Made by a program: the position numbers and the translations under genes. Below, piece after piece: positions 29,909 to 38,143 of a DNA stretch of 61,578 bases. Location of the stretch: the NCBI RefSeq assembly GCF_003463825.1, contig NZ_QSDY01000003.1, positions 1 through 61,578 on the forward strand. Direction: 5' to 3'. Positions within the stretch are counted from its first letter, which is position 1; the number at the start of each line of letters is the position of its first letter. This stretch comes from Veillonella sp. AM51-8BH. Lineage in GTDB: Bacteria > Bacillota > Negativicutes > Veillonellales > Veillonellaceae. The notes under the pieces are model-generated. The model was given only the letters and a program-made list of their open reading frames with translations, did no database searches and had not been told where the DNA came from.

Positions 29909-30187
29909 TCAATTCACCCACAAACCATAACCAAACCCCACTGCATAAACAGACCATAACAATGCAATAGGGATAGCTAGTTTAAACTTAAGCTTTAAAG
30001 TCTTATGACGCCAAATAACCATGCCCAATAGCGCACCAAGGCCGCCAAAAGCAAATGCTAAAAATAATAATGTGAACTCTGAAATCCGATTATACCCCTT
30101 AATAGCACATAGCTTATCATATCCATACATGCTAAATACAATTAGATTCCATAGCCCTACAGTAACCCAGAATTGTGTATCACTCAT
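29909..30187 (-). CDS. DUF1294 family small membrane protein
   Basis: A 92-residue protein with three hydrophobic segments. It matches the DUF1294 pattern: an N-terminal helix with YGYDKLCAIKGYNRISE, a glycine-rich middle FGGLGALLGMVIWRHKT and a last helix. Function is unknown for the family. It is encoded between a sugar epimerase and pgi. Confidence 0.75.
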   Translation of the reverse strand: MSDTQFWVTVGLWNLIVFSMYGYDKLCAIKGYNRISEFTLLFLAFAFGGLGALLGMVIWRHKTLKLKFKLAIPIALLWSVYAVGFGYGLWVN

Positions 30188-30207
30188 GTCCCTAAACCTT
30201 ATATACC

Positions 30208-31131
30208 TTACTTATGATGAGCTTTAAAATATTCTAATGTTTTTTGTAAGCCTTCATCTAATGTTGTTGAAGCTACAAATCCAAAATCACGTTCTGCCTT
30301 TGCATTACTTAAACGTGAATGTTTGATATCCCCTATGCGTTCGTCTTCATAATGAACCATAAAATCAGCACCACTAATAGATCTGAATCGTGTAATCAAC
30401 TCATTAACAGATGTTCCCGTATTGGTAGACACGTTATAAATACCTGTACAGCTAGTATTGCCCATAGCCTTAATATTAGCTTCTACCACATCTTCTACAT
30501 AAATGAAGTCTCTTGTTTGTTCGCCATCACCATATACGGTTAAAGGCTTACCTTCAACGATTAAACGATTGAAAATACTAATAACGCCACCTTCACCACC
30601 ATCACCTTGACGTGGACCATATACATTGGCATATCTAAAGCATACTGTATTTAATCCAAAAGCTTCACGATAAATACGCAAATACCCTTCTGCGGTAAGC
30701 TTGGTTAACCCATAGAAGGATGATGGCATACCACTAAGTTCTTCAGTCAATGGTAATACTGCTAAATCCCCATACACAGCAGCCGAAGAAGGCATTAAGA
30801 ATTGTTCAACTTTCACCTTACGACAGGCATCAAGTACATTAATAAGCCCTAACAAATTAACATCACAGTCATAACTTGGATTCTCCATAGAGGATTGAAC
30901 CATAGTCTGAGCAGCCTCATGAAATACAATAGAAGGCTTAAACTCTTCAAATACAGATAATAATTTTGGATCTCGTACATCCATCTCAATAAATTGAGCA
31001 GAATCATGTACAAAAGAACGCATACCTGTAGATAAATTATCTATAACGAGCACATTGTGCCCCAATTCAATTAATCGATCAACTAGATGGGAACCAATGA
31101 AACCGGCTCCGCCTGTAACACATATATTCAT
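30208..31131 (-). CDS. NAD-dependent UDP-sugar epimerase (GalE-like)
   Basis: Extended SDR of about 307 residues with GGAGFIGSHLVDRL at the N-terminus, an SSAAVYG strand and YGLTK as the Y-x-x-x-K pair. RYANVYGPRQGDGGEGGVISIF is typical of UDP-glucose or UDP-GlcNAc 4-epimerases in this subfamily. The ATG at 31131 follows AAAGGAGGG; the longer frame up to 31167 would hold that site internally. It is a second epimerase in addition to galE at 27389, so a different substrate is likely. Confidence 0.85.
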   Translation of the reverse strand: MNICVTGGAGFIGSHLVDRLIELGHNVLVIDNLSTGMRSFVHDSAQFIEMDVRDPKLLSVFEEFKPSIVFHEAAQTMVQSSMENPSYDCDVNLLGLINVLDACRKVKVEQFLMPSSAAVYGDLAVLPLTEELSGMPSSFYGLTKLTAEGYLRIYREAFGLNTVCFRYANVYGPRQGDGGEGGVISIFNRLIVEGKPLTVYGDGEQTRDFIYVEDVVEANIKAMGNTSCTGIYNVSTNTGTSVNELITRFRSISGADFMVHYEDERIGDIKHSRLSNAKAERDFGFVASTTLDEGLQKTLEYFKAHHK

Positions 31132-31153
31132 AACACCCTCCTTTCTGAGAAAG

Positions 31154-31879
31154 TTAAATTCCCGCACCTTGTTTGGCTAGTACATCAGCCATTTCATTAT
31201 ATGTATCGCCCGTATGAGCAGCCACCTTGTGAAAGTGTACGCGCACACGGTCTTTTATAGAGTCATAAAACGCAGCATAATATTGAGTCAGTGCATTATT
31301 GCGTTTCCATCGTTTAGTAGCCCACATTTCTATTCCCATATAATCATAATATAGGGAACATTCTGGAATACCATGATCAACGGCATATTTCATAACATAC
31401 ATAGCAGCTAGTAGCTCACCAGCTACATTCCAAAATGATGTATATCGTTCATCATTAGAAGGAAATGAAAAAGTCTTCTTAGACCCATTCAAGAAGATAA
31501 CGCCACCAGCACCAACTGTATTGGTACCTTTATTATAACTACCATCAATATAAGCAATAATATGGTCGGCCTTAGTAAAATCTGGTTTCACCATATTTGG
31601 AGATACCTTATTTTGAACTTTAGAACTAAATCCTATAGGTCTAGAATTCATAGATTTAGACTTAACTGCTTGTGGCGATTTAGGTTCGCTCCGTTTAGCA
31701 CTCATAAAATCACTCAAGGATAATCCTGAATCATCTACAAAGGCACGTGCTTCTGCTTCTGTAGAGAAAGATTTGTAGATAGCACCGCCAAAACCCTTTA
31801 CCTGTTTCTCACAGTCAGCCCAGGTAGTATAAACTCCTGGTACACGGCCTTGACGAACTGCATAAAACTTCTTTGCCAT
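31154..31879 (-). CDS. rnhA: Ribonuclease HI with N-terminal hybrid-binding (viroplasmin) domain
   Basis: A 241-residue protein. The N-terminal domain (about 1-50, KKFYAVRQGRVPGVYTTW and FSTEAEARAFV) is the caulimovirus-viroplasmin-like RNA/DNA hybrid-binding domain. A variable linker follows. The RNase H domain (about 95-241) shows the catalytic acidic residues in AYIDGSYN, AGELLAAM and the late KVAAHTGDTYNEMADVLAK. It degrades RNA in RNA/DNA hybrids. The domain order matches eukaryotic RNase H1 and a subset of Firmicute enzymes. It may be translated with the next genes from one transcript. Confidence 0.9.
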   Translation of the reverse strand: MAKKFYAVRQGRVPGVYTTWADCEKQVKGFGGAIYKSFSTEAEARAFVDDSGLSLSDFMSAKRSEPKSPQAVKSKSMNSRPIGFSSKVQNKVSPNMVKPDFTKADHIIAYIDGSYNKGTNTVGAGGVIFLNGSKKTFSFPSNDERYTSFWNVAGELLAAMYVMKYAVDHGIPECSLYYDYMGIEMWATKRWKRNNALTQYYAAFYDSIKDRVRVHFHKVAAHTGDTYNEMADVLAKQGAGI

Positions 31880-31888
31880 ACGTACCTC

Positions 31889-32381
31889 TTAATGATCCAT
31901 TGTAAGTACTACAAATTCAGCATTTACAACAGAGGCCAAATCCTTTGGATTTACCTTCATCTGCATGCCTCGTAGACCAGCGCTTACATATACAAATTCT
32001 TGAGGTTCCATTGTAGCATCAAAATAGGTAGGAAACGATTTTTTCATCCCCACTGGAGAACATCCGCCCCGTAAGTATCCGGTAATACCTAGTAAGTCCT
32101 TAACATGAACCAGTTCTACAGACTTATTATGACTGACACGAGCCGCTTGTTTCATATCTAGCTCTTCAGCCACTGGAATACAGAATACTACAAACCCTGT
32201 TTTATCGCCCTTACCAACTAGTGTTTTAAAGACTTGTTTTTCATCGAGTCCTAAAGCTTCTACTACATGAAGGCCTGCAGCACGCTCTTCAGACCACTCA
32301 TATTCGCTAATACTATAAGGTATCTTATGAGTATCTAAAATACGTAATGCATTTGTTTTTTTATGTTTTCTCTTTACCCAC
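31889..32381 (-). CDS. YbaK/EbsC-type aminoacyl-tRNA deacylase (frameshift at the start)
   Basis: About 164 residues, the usual YbaK size. The intact frame (GLHVVEALGLDEKQVFKTLV, VFCIPVAEELD, KDLLGITGYLRGGCSPVGMKK) is open from before 32370 to 31889 but has no ATG, GTG or TTG until an internal GTG at 32173 that would delete half the domain. A GTG at 32381 with a good GGAGG lies one base out of frame. Removing one G from the GGG at 32377-32379 gives a start reading MVKRKHKKTNALRIL, as in family members. The enzyme hydrolyses Cys-tRNA(Pro). The extra base may be a sequencing error. Confidence 0.78.
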
Positions 32382-32393
32382 TATAACCTCCAT

Positions 32394-32502
32394 ATACTAG
32401 CATAACAAATAAATTTAATCATACCATAATATATTTCTATCGATAAATACTAGCATAACAAATAAATTTAATCATACCATAATATATTTCTATCGATAAA
32501 TA
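32394..32502. repeat. 53-bp tandem duplication (about 2.1 copies)
   Basis: The unit starting TACTAGCATAACAAATAAAT is repeated head to tail with a period of 53 bp and no mismatch, and the match runs three bases past the second unit. It fills the gap between the NdpA-like gene and the YbaK gene. No ORF, hairpin or promoter is obvious in the unit apart from AT-rich stretches. Confidence 0.9.
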
Positions 32503-32514
32503 TATTTTTCATTA

Positions 32515-33513
32515 CTATTTATTTACGATTTTATTAATATTTTTTAGTTCAATACGCAAGGTTCCATCATCATTAGTTTTGATTTCAATGAACTCGCGAT
32601 TTTTCATATACTCTACAGGAAAAGAAATTTCAATGCCCGTATCGGTTTTAATCTTATGATGTTCGCCAACCTTCGTAGCAAACTCTCGATTAACAGGTAG
32701 AGGCCTCATCATATCCGCATCAGCTAATTCTTTCTTAGCCGCCTCTTGTTGAACAGGATTGGCTTTAAATACCTCTTCCACAATGCGAACAGGATCTACT
32801 GTATCAGATACTTCTGCATTTTTCGCAATCATAGACTTTGCAATCGTCAATTCAACGACACCATCTGACTCATGGGCTTGAGCCACCTTATCTACGATAG
32901 CTTTCACCTTTTTCACCGTATCTCTAGAAGATTGGTTAGTGCCTAATTGCAATACCTTATCTGCTAAGATATAGGATACTTCACCATCAAATTCACCTTT
33001 TGGTTCAAAAATTCGAACGCTAAAATCATGCAAATTAATCGATGCAAAGGCGCGTAACTTTTGTGAAGGCATAGGCAACACAGCCTTATGAGAAACAAGT
33101 TCTGTAGCTAAACTGCCATCATCTTCACTAAATAGTTGATGAGTAAAAGCATCATGAGCTTGGCACAGAAGAATGCAGATATAAGATGCATCCGTAACAG
33201 CTTCACAAATAATCGTATCGATAACAACGGAGTCCGTCGCTTGTTTCATATAGGTAAACAAGCTTTCACCTAAATTCTTAGATAACTCTATAAACTTGAG
33301 GTCTCCATTTTTATAATCGACTAATTGTTTACCAAATGGACTTGCATCATGCAAGGTACCTGTTCTAGCACCGGGGTCTTTGAACGCCTTAACTACATGA
33401 TTTGCAATATAATCATGAATAGCTTGATCGCCAACCTTTAATTCATGTTCAGAGTATACAGCTAAAGAAGACGTAAAATCGAAAATCTCTAGCGCCGCCT
33501 TATTAATCTGCAT
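32515..33513 (-). CDS. Nucleoid-associated protein (NdpA/YejK family)
   Basis: A 332-residue protein of the 37-kDa nucleoid-associated family (PF04245). Family-like features include the N-terminal DAIHDYI-type region, the repeated FARTG-like FKDPGARTGTL and the mid-protein IIDTI/AFTHQ stretch. No membrane helices. In E. coli, YejK binds DNA and interacts with topoisomerase IV; the family's general role is poorly understood. The start follows an AGGAGG site. Confidence is moderate because the family is divergent. Confidence 0.72.
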   Translation of the reverse strand: MQINKAALEIFDFTSSLAVYSEHELKVGDQAIHDYIANHVVKAFKDPGARTGTLHDASPFGKQLVDYKNGDLKFIELSKNLGESLFTYMKQATDSVVIDTIICEAVTDASYICILLCQAHDAFTHQLFSEDDGSLATELVSHKAVLPMPSQKLRAFASINLHDFSVRIFEPKGEFDGEVSYILADKVLQLGTNQSSRDTVKKVKAIVDKVAQAHESDGVVELTIAKSMIAKNAEVSDTVDPVRIVEEVFKANPVQQEAAKKELADADMMRPLPVNREFATKVGEHHKIKTDTGIEISFPVEYMKNREFIEIKTNDDGTLRIELKNINKIVNK

Positions 33514-33540
33514 GATGCCTCCTTATAACAGTAAAAACGA

Positions 33541-34836
33541 TTACCCTTTATTATACCACTCTTTTAGCTTTCGTTTATCAACTTTTGAGCATTCTGTAAG
33601 AGGTAACATAGGAATAGAGTAGATGGATTTTGGCCATTCTATGGAAGGTCTATGATGCCGAATTGTTTCCATAACATCGGCGACTAGAACATTATCCTCC
33701 AACACCATATATGCTACAAAATCTTCCCCTTTTACATCATCTATGATATCGATAATAGCTACTTCTGAGACACCATCTATAGATTGCAAATAAGTTTCCA
33801 TGGAGGGAATAGATATTTTATAGCCCCCCTTGTTTACCACATCGCCTTGTCGCCCAGTAAACATAAGATACCCCTGTGTATCTATATAACCACAATCATT
33901 AACGGTATATGTATCGGAAATACCTTCAATATGATATTTTGTAGTTACATATATAACCCCATCATCTGCTTTAATTCGGACCGTTGGGAATGGCCTGCCC
34001 ACAGTGCCTTCTCGGTCTAGCCACTCTTTACCTGTGCAATAGGTTATATAGTTAAGCTCAGAAGCACCATAATACAGAATAAACTCCATATTAGGACATA
34101 GCTGTTGCAACTGCTCCATCAAATGACGATCAAGCACTTGTGAGCCAGCAATAATATAGTTAATCGCAGATAATTTACATTTACAATGCCTTATGAGCAA
34201 TCTAAGTTTTGTAGGAAGAGCATAGATATGATCTACTTCATATCTTTCAAGCAGCTCAATCCATCGAGTAGGACGCAAGGAACTGGTAGTAACAATAGTC
34301 CCCCCTGCCCATAAGACAGCAACAACCATATTACTAACACCAGTAAAACTAAAGCTGCCTTGCAAAAAGATTTTTGTATCTTCATTTATATGAAAGATAT
34401 TATTTTGAATATCAAAAAACTCTCGCCACGATTCCTCTTTTCTCCACAACGGTTTAGGACGCCCCGTAGTACCTGATGTAAGTACACCAAAATCAGTTAA
34501 TGGTAACACGCCTTCATCAGCTATAATATGAGCTAATTCGTCTATATACTCAGTATCCATTTCATTATGGCATACCATAGGAATGTAACATCTATACAAT
34601 GCACCTAACCATTGTACAAGTTGTTCTAAAAAGGATTGACTCTGAATTAAAAGAACTTTATTTTTTAATGTTTCTTTAACTTGAGTAAGATGTACGATAC
34701 CACTAGTATCATCAAGATCTATTGAAAGAATAGCATCATACAATTCACCATATGTATACTGTATATCATCTACAATAAGAGCAACCTTATGAGGCTTTAA
34801 GTCTTTATATTGTCGTAACCGTTCAATAATTGTCAT
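33541..34836 (-). CDS. AMP-forming acyl-CoA ligase (ANL superfamily)
   Basis: A 431-residue adenylate-forming enzyme, short for the superfamily. Visible motifs in order are the P-loop TSGTTGRPKPL, LYYGASELN (A5), the YIDTQGYLMFTGR hinge (A7/A8) and a C-terminal TECSKVDKRKLKEW that holds the catalytic lysine. It should activate a carboxylic acid to an acyl-CoA through an acyl-AMP. It is the last gene of the hot-dog/bioY/thiolase/ligase operon. The B. subtilis genes yhfT (ligase) and yhfS (thiolase) also sit with a bioY and were predicted to be biotin-regulated. Substrate unknown: a dicarboxylate such as pimelate or a fatty acid is plausible. Confidence 0.82.
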   Translation of the reverse strand: MTIIERLRQYKDLKPHKVALIVDDIQYTYGELYDAILSIDLDDTSGIVHLTQVKETLKNKVLLIQSQSFLEQLVQWLGALYRCYIPMVCHNEMDTEYIDELAHIIADEGVLPLTDFGVLTSGTTGRPKPLWRKEESWREFFDIQNNIFHINEDTKIFLQGSFSFTGVSNMVVAVLWAGGTIVTTSSLRPTRWIELLERYEVDHIYALPTKLRLLIRHCKCKLSAINYIIAGSQVLDRHLMEQLQQLCPNMEFILYYGASELNYITYCTGKEWLDREGTVGRPFPTVRIKADDGVIYVTTKYHIEGISDTYTVNDCGYIDTQGYLMFTGRQGDVVNKGGYKISIPSMETYLQSIDGVSEVAIIDIIDDVKGEDFVAYMVLEDNVLVADVMETIRHHRPSIEWPKSIYSIPMLPLTECSKVDKRKLKEWYNKG

Positions 34837-34837
34837 T

Positions 34838-35944
34838 TTACATTCGTTCCATAATCAAAGCAGTTCCTGTACCGCCTGCACCGGCAATAGCACACAAACC
34901 ATAGCGACCATTACAAGATTCTAAAGCAGCCATACAATGAAGAGCTAATATAGCACCAGAACAGCCATAAGGATGTCCATACGCTAAGGCACCACCCAAT
35001 TTATTATATTTTTCTAAATGCTTAGGATAGGCCTTATTGAAGAGAACATCAATGATAGCAAAGGCTTCGTTCCACTCTACTACATCAATATCATCCATCG
35101 TTAGACCAGTGCGTTTTAAAATCGCTTCTGTGCTTTCTAAAGCTCCTTCTGGACTAAACTGAGGATTTCCCGCCCAAGGCATAATACTATGAATTCTAAA
35201 GGGCCCTTTTTCATTAGATACGTATACAAAAGCCGCGCCATCATGAGTTAAACAAGCATTGCCTGCATTTGTAATGGAATTAGGTCCTAATAAAGGCTTC
35301 ATACGTGATAATAGTTTCTCATTCATCTTAGGGCGAATACATTCATCTACACATGCTTTTCCATCGATGGTAATAGGCATAATATAAGATTGCAAATATG
35401 GATTATCTAAGGCCTCAATGGCCCGTTGGTGACTGCCAATAATGTATGGATATAAATCTTCCTTGAGTACATTATGCTTTTGAATCGTCCTCTCTGCCCC
35501 TTCTAACATAGCTAGAGGAGAACAATCGTTAGGGCTAAACTGAGCAACCTTATATAGGCCTTCACGATTATCACCAGCTGCATACATCCTATCGGGCTGT
35601 AATGAAGAACTTTCAATACCACCAGCAATAGCCGAATCCATAACACCTGATGCAATATGTGTATAGGCCATCTCAATACTCATCAAGGCTGATGCACATT
35701 GCATATCTACGGTAATCCCAGGAACAGAATTCGGTAAATTAGTCATGAGCCCCATAAGGCGACCAATATTCCCACCTGTACCAACTGCATTACCACAAAA
35801 GATCCCATCCACTTGTGAAATATCATAACGATTGATTAATTCATTAATGAGTTGAGCTCCTAACATTTCAGGTCTCATATTTCTATATTGTCCATGTAAT
35901 ACGCCTATAGGGATTCTAAGCCCACCATGAATATATACTGACAT
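34838..35944 (-). CDS. Thiolase (acetyl-CoA acetyltransferase family)
   Basis: About 368 residues of the thiolase superfamily. The nucleophile Cys is in VDMQCASALMSIE; other active-site blocks are NEAFAIIDV, GGALAYGHPYGCSGA (His) and CAIAGAGGTGTALIMERM (Cys). The start at 35944 has GGAG upstream; the longer frame to 36001 crosses the terminator hairpin and is unlikely. Thiolases either condense or cleave acyl-CoAs. With a MaoC-like hydratase and an AMP ligase in one biotin-type operon, a chain-extension route to a biotin precursor, or fatty-acid scavenging, is possible; neither is shown. No 3-hydroxyacyl-CoA dehydrogenase gene is nearby. Confidence 0.86.
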   Translation of the reverse strand: MSVYIHGGLRIPIGVLHGQYRNMRPEMLGAQLINELINRYDISQVDGIFCGNAVGTGGNIGRLMGLMTNLPNSVPGITVDMQCASALMSIEMAYTHIASGVMDSAIAGGIESSSLQPDRMYAAGDNREGLYKVAQFSPNDCSPLAMLEGAERTIQKHNVLKEDLYPYIIGSHQRAIEALDNPYLQSYIMPITIDGKACVDECIRPKMNEKLLSRMKPLLGPNSITNAGNACLTHDGAAFVYVSNEKGPFRIHSIMPWAGNPQFSPEGALESTEAILKRTGLTMDDIDVVEWNEAFAIIDVLFNKAYPKHLEKYNKLGGALAYGHPYGCSGAILALHCMAALESCNGRYGLCAIAGAGGTGTALIMERM

Positions 35945-35967
35945 ATTAGCTCCTATAAGAAAATGCA

Positions 35968-35999
35968 GAAAAGAGGCATCCCAAGGAATGCCTCTTTTC
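35968..35999 (-). terminator. Internal terminator between bioY and the thiolase gene
   Basis: Perfect 12-bp inverted repeat (GAAAAGAGGCAT / ATGCCTCTTTTC) with an 8-base loop and a short T-tract on the minus strand. It lies inside the operon, between bioY and the thiolase, and may reduce transcription of the last two genes. Confidence 0.7.
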
Positions 36000-36010
36000 A
36001 TTATTACATT

Positions 36011-36523
36011 CTAAATTTTAATTTTAGTTGCTAACCAAGAAGCAACGAGACATTTTACAATATCCCCAGGAATGAATGGGAACATTACTACAGGCAATGC
36101 CGCCCAAAGTTCAGTTTTTGTTACAATCATAAAGCCTGCAACGCCAAATAGATATACTACAGGAATAGTAATTACAAGAGAACGCCATGCATAAGAGAAA
36201 AAGCTCTTCTTAGAACCTTTGAATACGCTTAATAATGTATAAGCTATTGGCCAAGAGAAGATAAAGCCCCCTGTTGGTCCTAATAATTTGCCAAGACCTG
36301 CTGTGCCACCAACGAATACTGGTAAACCTACAGCACCAAGTAAAACGTAAATGATAAATACAATAAATGCATCCTTTGGTTGCAATAATAGACCTGTTAA
36401 TGTAGCCACCAAAGTCAATGCAGTTACCATAGCCGGACTAAATGGCAATGGGAACGAAATATATGCTGAAATACATAATAAGGCTGTTAATAAAGCCATT
36501 TTTGTTAAACGTCTTGCTTCCAT
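36011..36523 (-). CDS. bioY: Biotin ECF transporter substrate-binding component BioY
   Basis: A 170-residue membrane protein with about six helices and the BioY signatures YISFPLPFSPAMVT near the N-terminus and GGTAGLGKLLGPTGGFIFSWP in the middle (20 residues quoted). BioY binds biotin and works with an ECF module or alone. Gene 2 of the BirA-box operon, 8 bp after the hot-dog gene. Position and operator support a biotin-regulated unit. Confidence 0.93.
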   Translation of the reverse strand: MEARRLTKMALLTALLCISAYISFPLPFSPAMVTALTLVATLTGLLLQPKDAFIVFIIYVLLGAVGLPVFVGGTAGLGKLLGPTGGFIFSWPIAYTLLSVFKGSKKSFFSYAWRSLVITIPVVYLFGVAGFMIVTKTELWAALPVVMFPFIPGDIVKCLVASWLATKIKI

Positions 36524-36531
36524 AATTACCT

Positions 36532-37098
36532 CTAACTAATACATCTTTGTTTTAAAGATGTTAAATCTTCATTTTCACCAAAAAACGTAGCAGAAAATGC
36601 CAATGTGTCACCTACATAACCTTCTACATGAGCATCTTCAGAGTTTTCCACCAAAGTTACCTGATCATCTGCAATAACGGGTGCATGAAAATAAATAGCC
36701 ATCTGCTGTGCAGATTTACTAATATTCCAATAATTCCATAAATTTTCTAAAATCATACAACCAGGCACTACATAGGGCGATTCACGATGAATTTCATTGG
36801 TATCGTTAATATCATTTACAAATCGTATGATATCCTCCTTAGAGAAAGATATCGTCCGATCATTCTCTTCTTCATGAATTATTGAACGAATACGAAATTT
36901 TCTCGGTACCGGTCGTAAATCAACTATTAAAAAACCTGATTTGTCTAGAATACCAATTGTAGTAGTTTTAGCAACTTGATATAAAATGCCACAGATAGAT
37001 TGATCACTACCCGAAGCATCATAATGCATGTGCTTAATAACACTATGCCCTGGTAATCCAAAATCATTATTACACAATGTTGTAAAGAGCGATCTCAT
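36532..37098 (-). CDS. Hot-dog fold protein, MaoC-like hydratase-related
   Basis: A 188-residue soluble protein with no close relative that I can name. The segment at about residues 83-150 has FSKEDIIRFVNDINDTNEIH, then VVPGCMILENLW, and a C-terminal QQMAIYFHAPVIADDQVTL. This resembles the MaoC/(R)-enoyl-CoA hydratase pattern, with the D-x-N-x-x-H arrangement of the hydratase-2 motif. The N-terminal 80 residues are less typical. It is the first gene behind the BirA-like operator and ends 9 bp before bioY, so its product is probably used in the same pathway. A hydratase or thioesterase role is inferred. Confidence 0.55.
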   Translation of the reverse strand: MRSLFTTLCNNDFGLPGHSVIKHMHYDASGSDQSICGILYQVAKTTTIGILDKSGFLIVDLRPVPRKFRIRSIIHEEENDRTISFSKEDIIRFVNDINDTNEIHRESPYVVPGCMILENLWNYWNISKSAQQMAIYFHAPVIADDQVTLVENSEDAHVEGYVGDTLAFSATFFGENEDLTSLKQRCIS

Positions 37099-37131
37099 AT
37101 AATCACAGTCCTTTATTTATTCAATAAATTG

Positions 37132-37188
37132 ATTATAATCAACATTATTTTATTAGTCAACAAAATCACCTTAGTTTTGTTGACAATA
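37132..37188 (-). promoter_or_regulatory. Promoter with overlapping BirA-like operator
   Basis: On the minus strand TTGACT (37160-37155), a 17-base spacer and TATAAT (37137-37132) form a near-consensus promoter about 35 bp before the hot-dog gene. An inverted repeat covers 37151-37188, with arms TATTAGTCAAC and GTTGACAATA separated by 17 bases. This fits the BirA box (TTGTTAAC-N-GTTAACAA) apart from one to two changes per arm, and it overlaps the -35 box. BirA-biotin would block polymerase, so biotin should repress the four-gene operon. Confidence 0.75.
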
Positions 37189-37211
37189 ATACAAAAATAT
37201 CGCCATTAAAT

Positions 37212-37246
37212 AAAAGAACCCATGGTAACATCCACAGGTTCTTTCT
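37212..37246 (-). terminator. Terminator of galU
   Basis: Inverted repeat with arms AAGAACC and GGTTCTT (plus a partial inner stem) and a T-rich stretch on the minus strand, about 20 bp after the galU stop and upstream of the biotin-operon promoter. Confidence 0.65.
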
Positions 37247-37266
37247 TATATACATATATAGCTTCA

Positions 37267-38130
37267 CTATTTAAGGTCTAGTTCTTTCAAATATGCTTTG
37301 AAGTTCTCACCTAACTCTTCATTACGAAGGGCATACTCAACAGTAGCTTTCAAGTAACCTAATTTATCGCCTGTATCGTAACGAATACCTTCATAAGCTA
37401 ATGCATACGTATCGGTTTTAGATGCTGCTAGAGCATCAGTTAATTGAACTTCATTACCTACGCCTGGTTTTGTATTTTCTAAAATATTGAAAATATCTGG
37501 CGTTAAAATGTAACGACCTAATACTGCTAGTCTAGATGGTGCATCTTCTTTTTTTGGTTTTTCCACCAAATTATGAACGCGATATAAATTATCCGCTAAT
37601 GCTTCACCAGATACAATGCCATAAGAGCTAACTTTATCTTCAGGTACAAATTGAGCCCCTAAGATAATACCAGGATGTTCATCGTAACACTCAATTAACT
37701 GTTTAAGGCATGGATTTTCAGGATTATATACAATATCATCACCAAGTAATACAGCAAATGGTTCATCACCAATAAAGGCTTTTGCACATAGTACAGCATC
37801 GCCAAGACCACGAGGAGCTTTTTGACGAATAAAGTGAACTTTAATATCTGCTAAGTCTTTAATCATAGCCAATTGTTTATTTTTACCTTGGCTTTGTAAA
37901 AGCAATTCTAGTTCCACACTGCTATCAAAATGATCTTCAATAGCGCGTTTATTACGGCCTGTAATGATTAGGATCTCTTCAATACCAGAATCTAATGCTT
38001 CTTTTACAATATATTGGATAGCAGGTGTATCCACGATAGGAAGCATTTCCTTTGGTTGTGCTTTAGTAGCTGGTAAGAAGCGTGTACCAAAGCCAGCTGC
38101 TGGAATAACGGCTTTTCTAATACGTTGCAT
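37267..38130 (-). CDS. galU: UTP--glucose-1-phosphate uridylyltransferase
   Basis: A 287-residue nucleotidyltransferase making UDP-glucose. It shows the N-terminal signature AVIPAAGFGTRFLPATKAQ, KEMLPIVDTPAIQYIVKEA, the substrate loop VLLGDDIV and the late VEKP and GNEVQLTDAL blocks. UDP-glucose is the common precursor for ugd and galE in this window. The stop is followed by a terminator; the LptD-like gene is 14 bp upstream. Confidence 0.95.
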   Translation of the reverse strand: MQRIRKAVIPAAGFGTRFLPATKAQPKEMLPIVDTPAIQYIVKEALDSGIEEILIITGRNKRAIEDHFDSSVELELLLQSQGKNKQLAMIKDLADIKVHFIRQKAPRGLGDAVLCAKAFIGDEPFAVLLGDDIVYNPENPCLKQLIECYDEHPGIILGAQFVPEDKVSSYGIVSGEALADNLYRVHNLVEKPKKEDAPSRLAVLGRYILTPDIFNILENTKPGVGNEVQLTDALAASKTDTYALAYEGIRYDTGDKLGYLKATVEYALRNEELGENFKAYLKELDLK

Positions 38131-38143
38131 AGTTATCTCCTAA

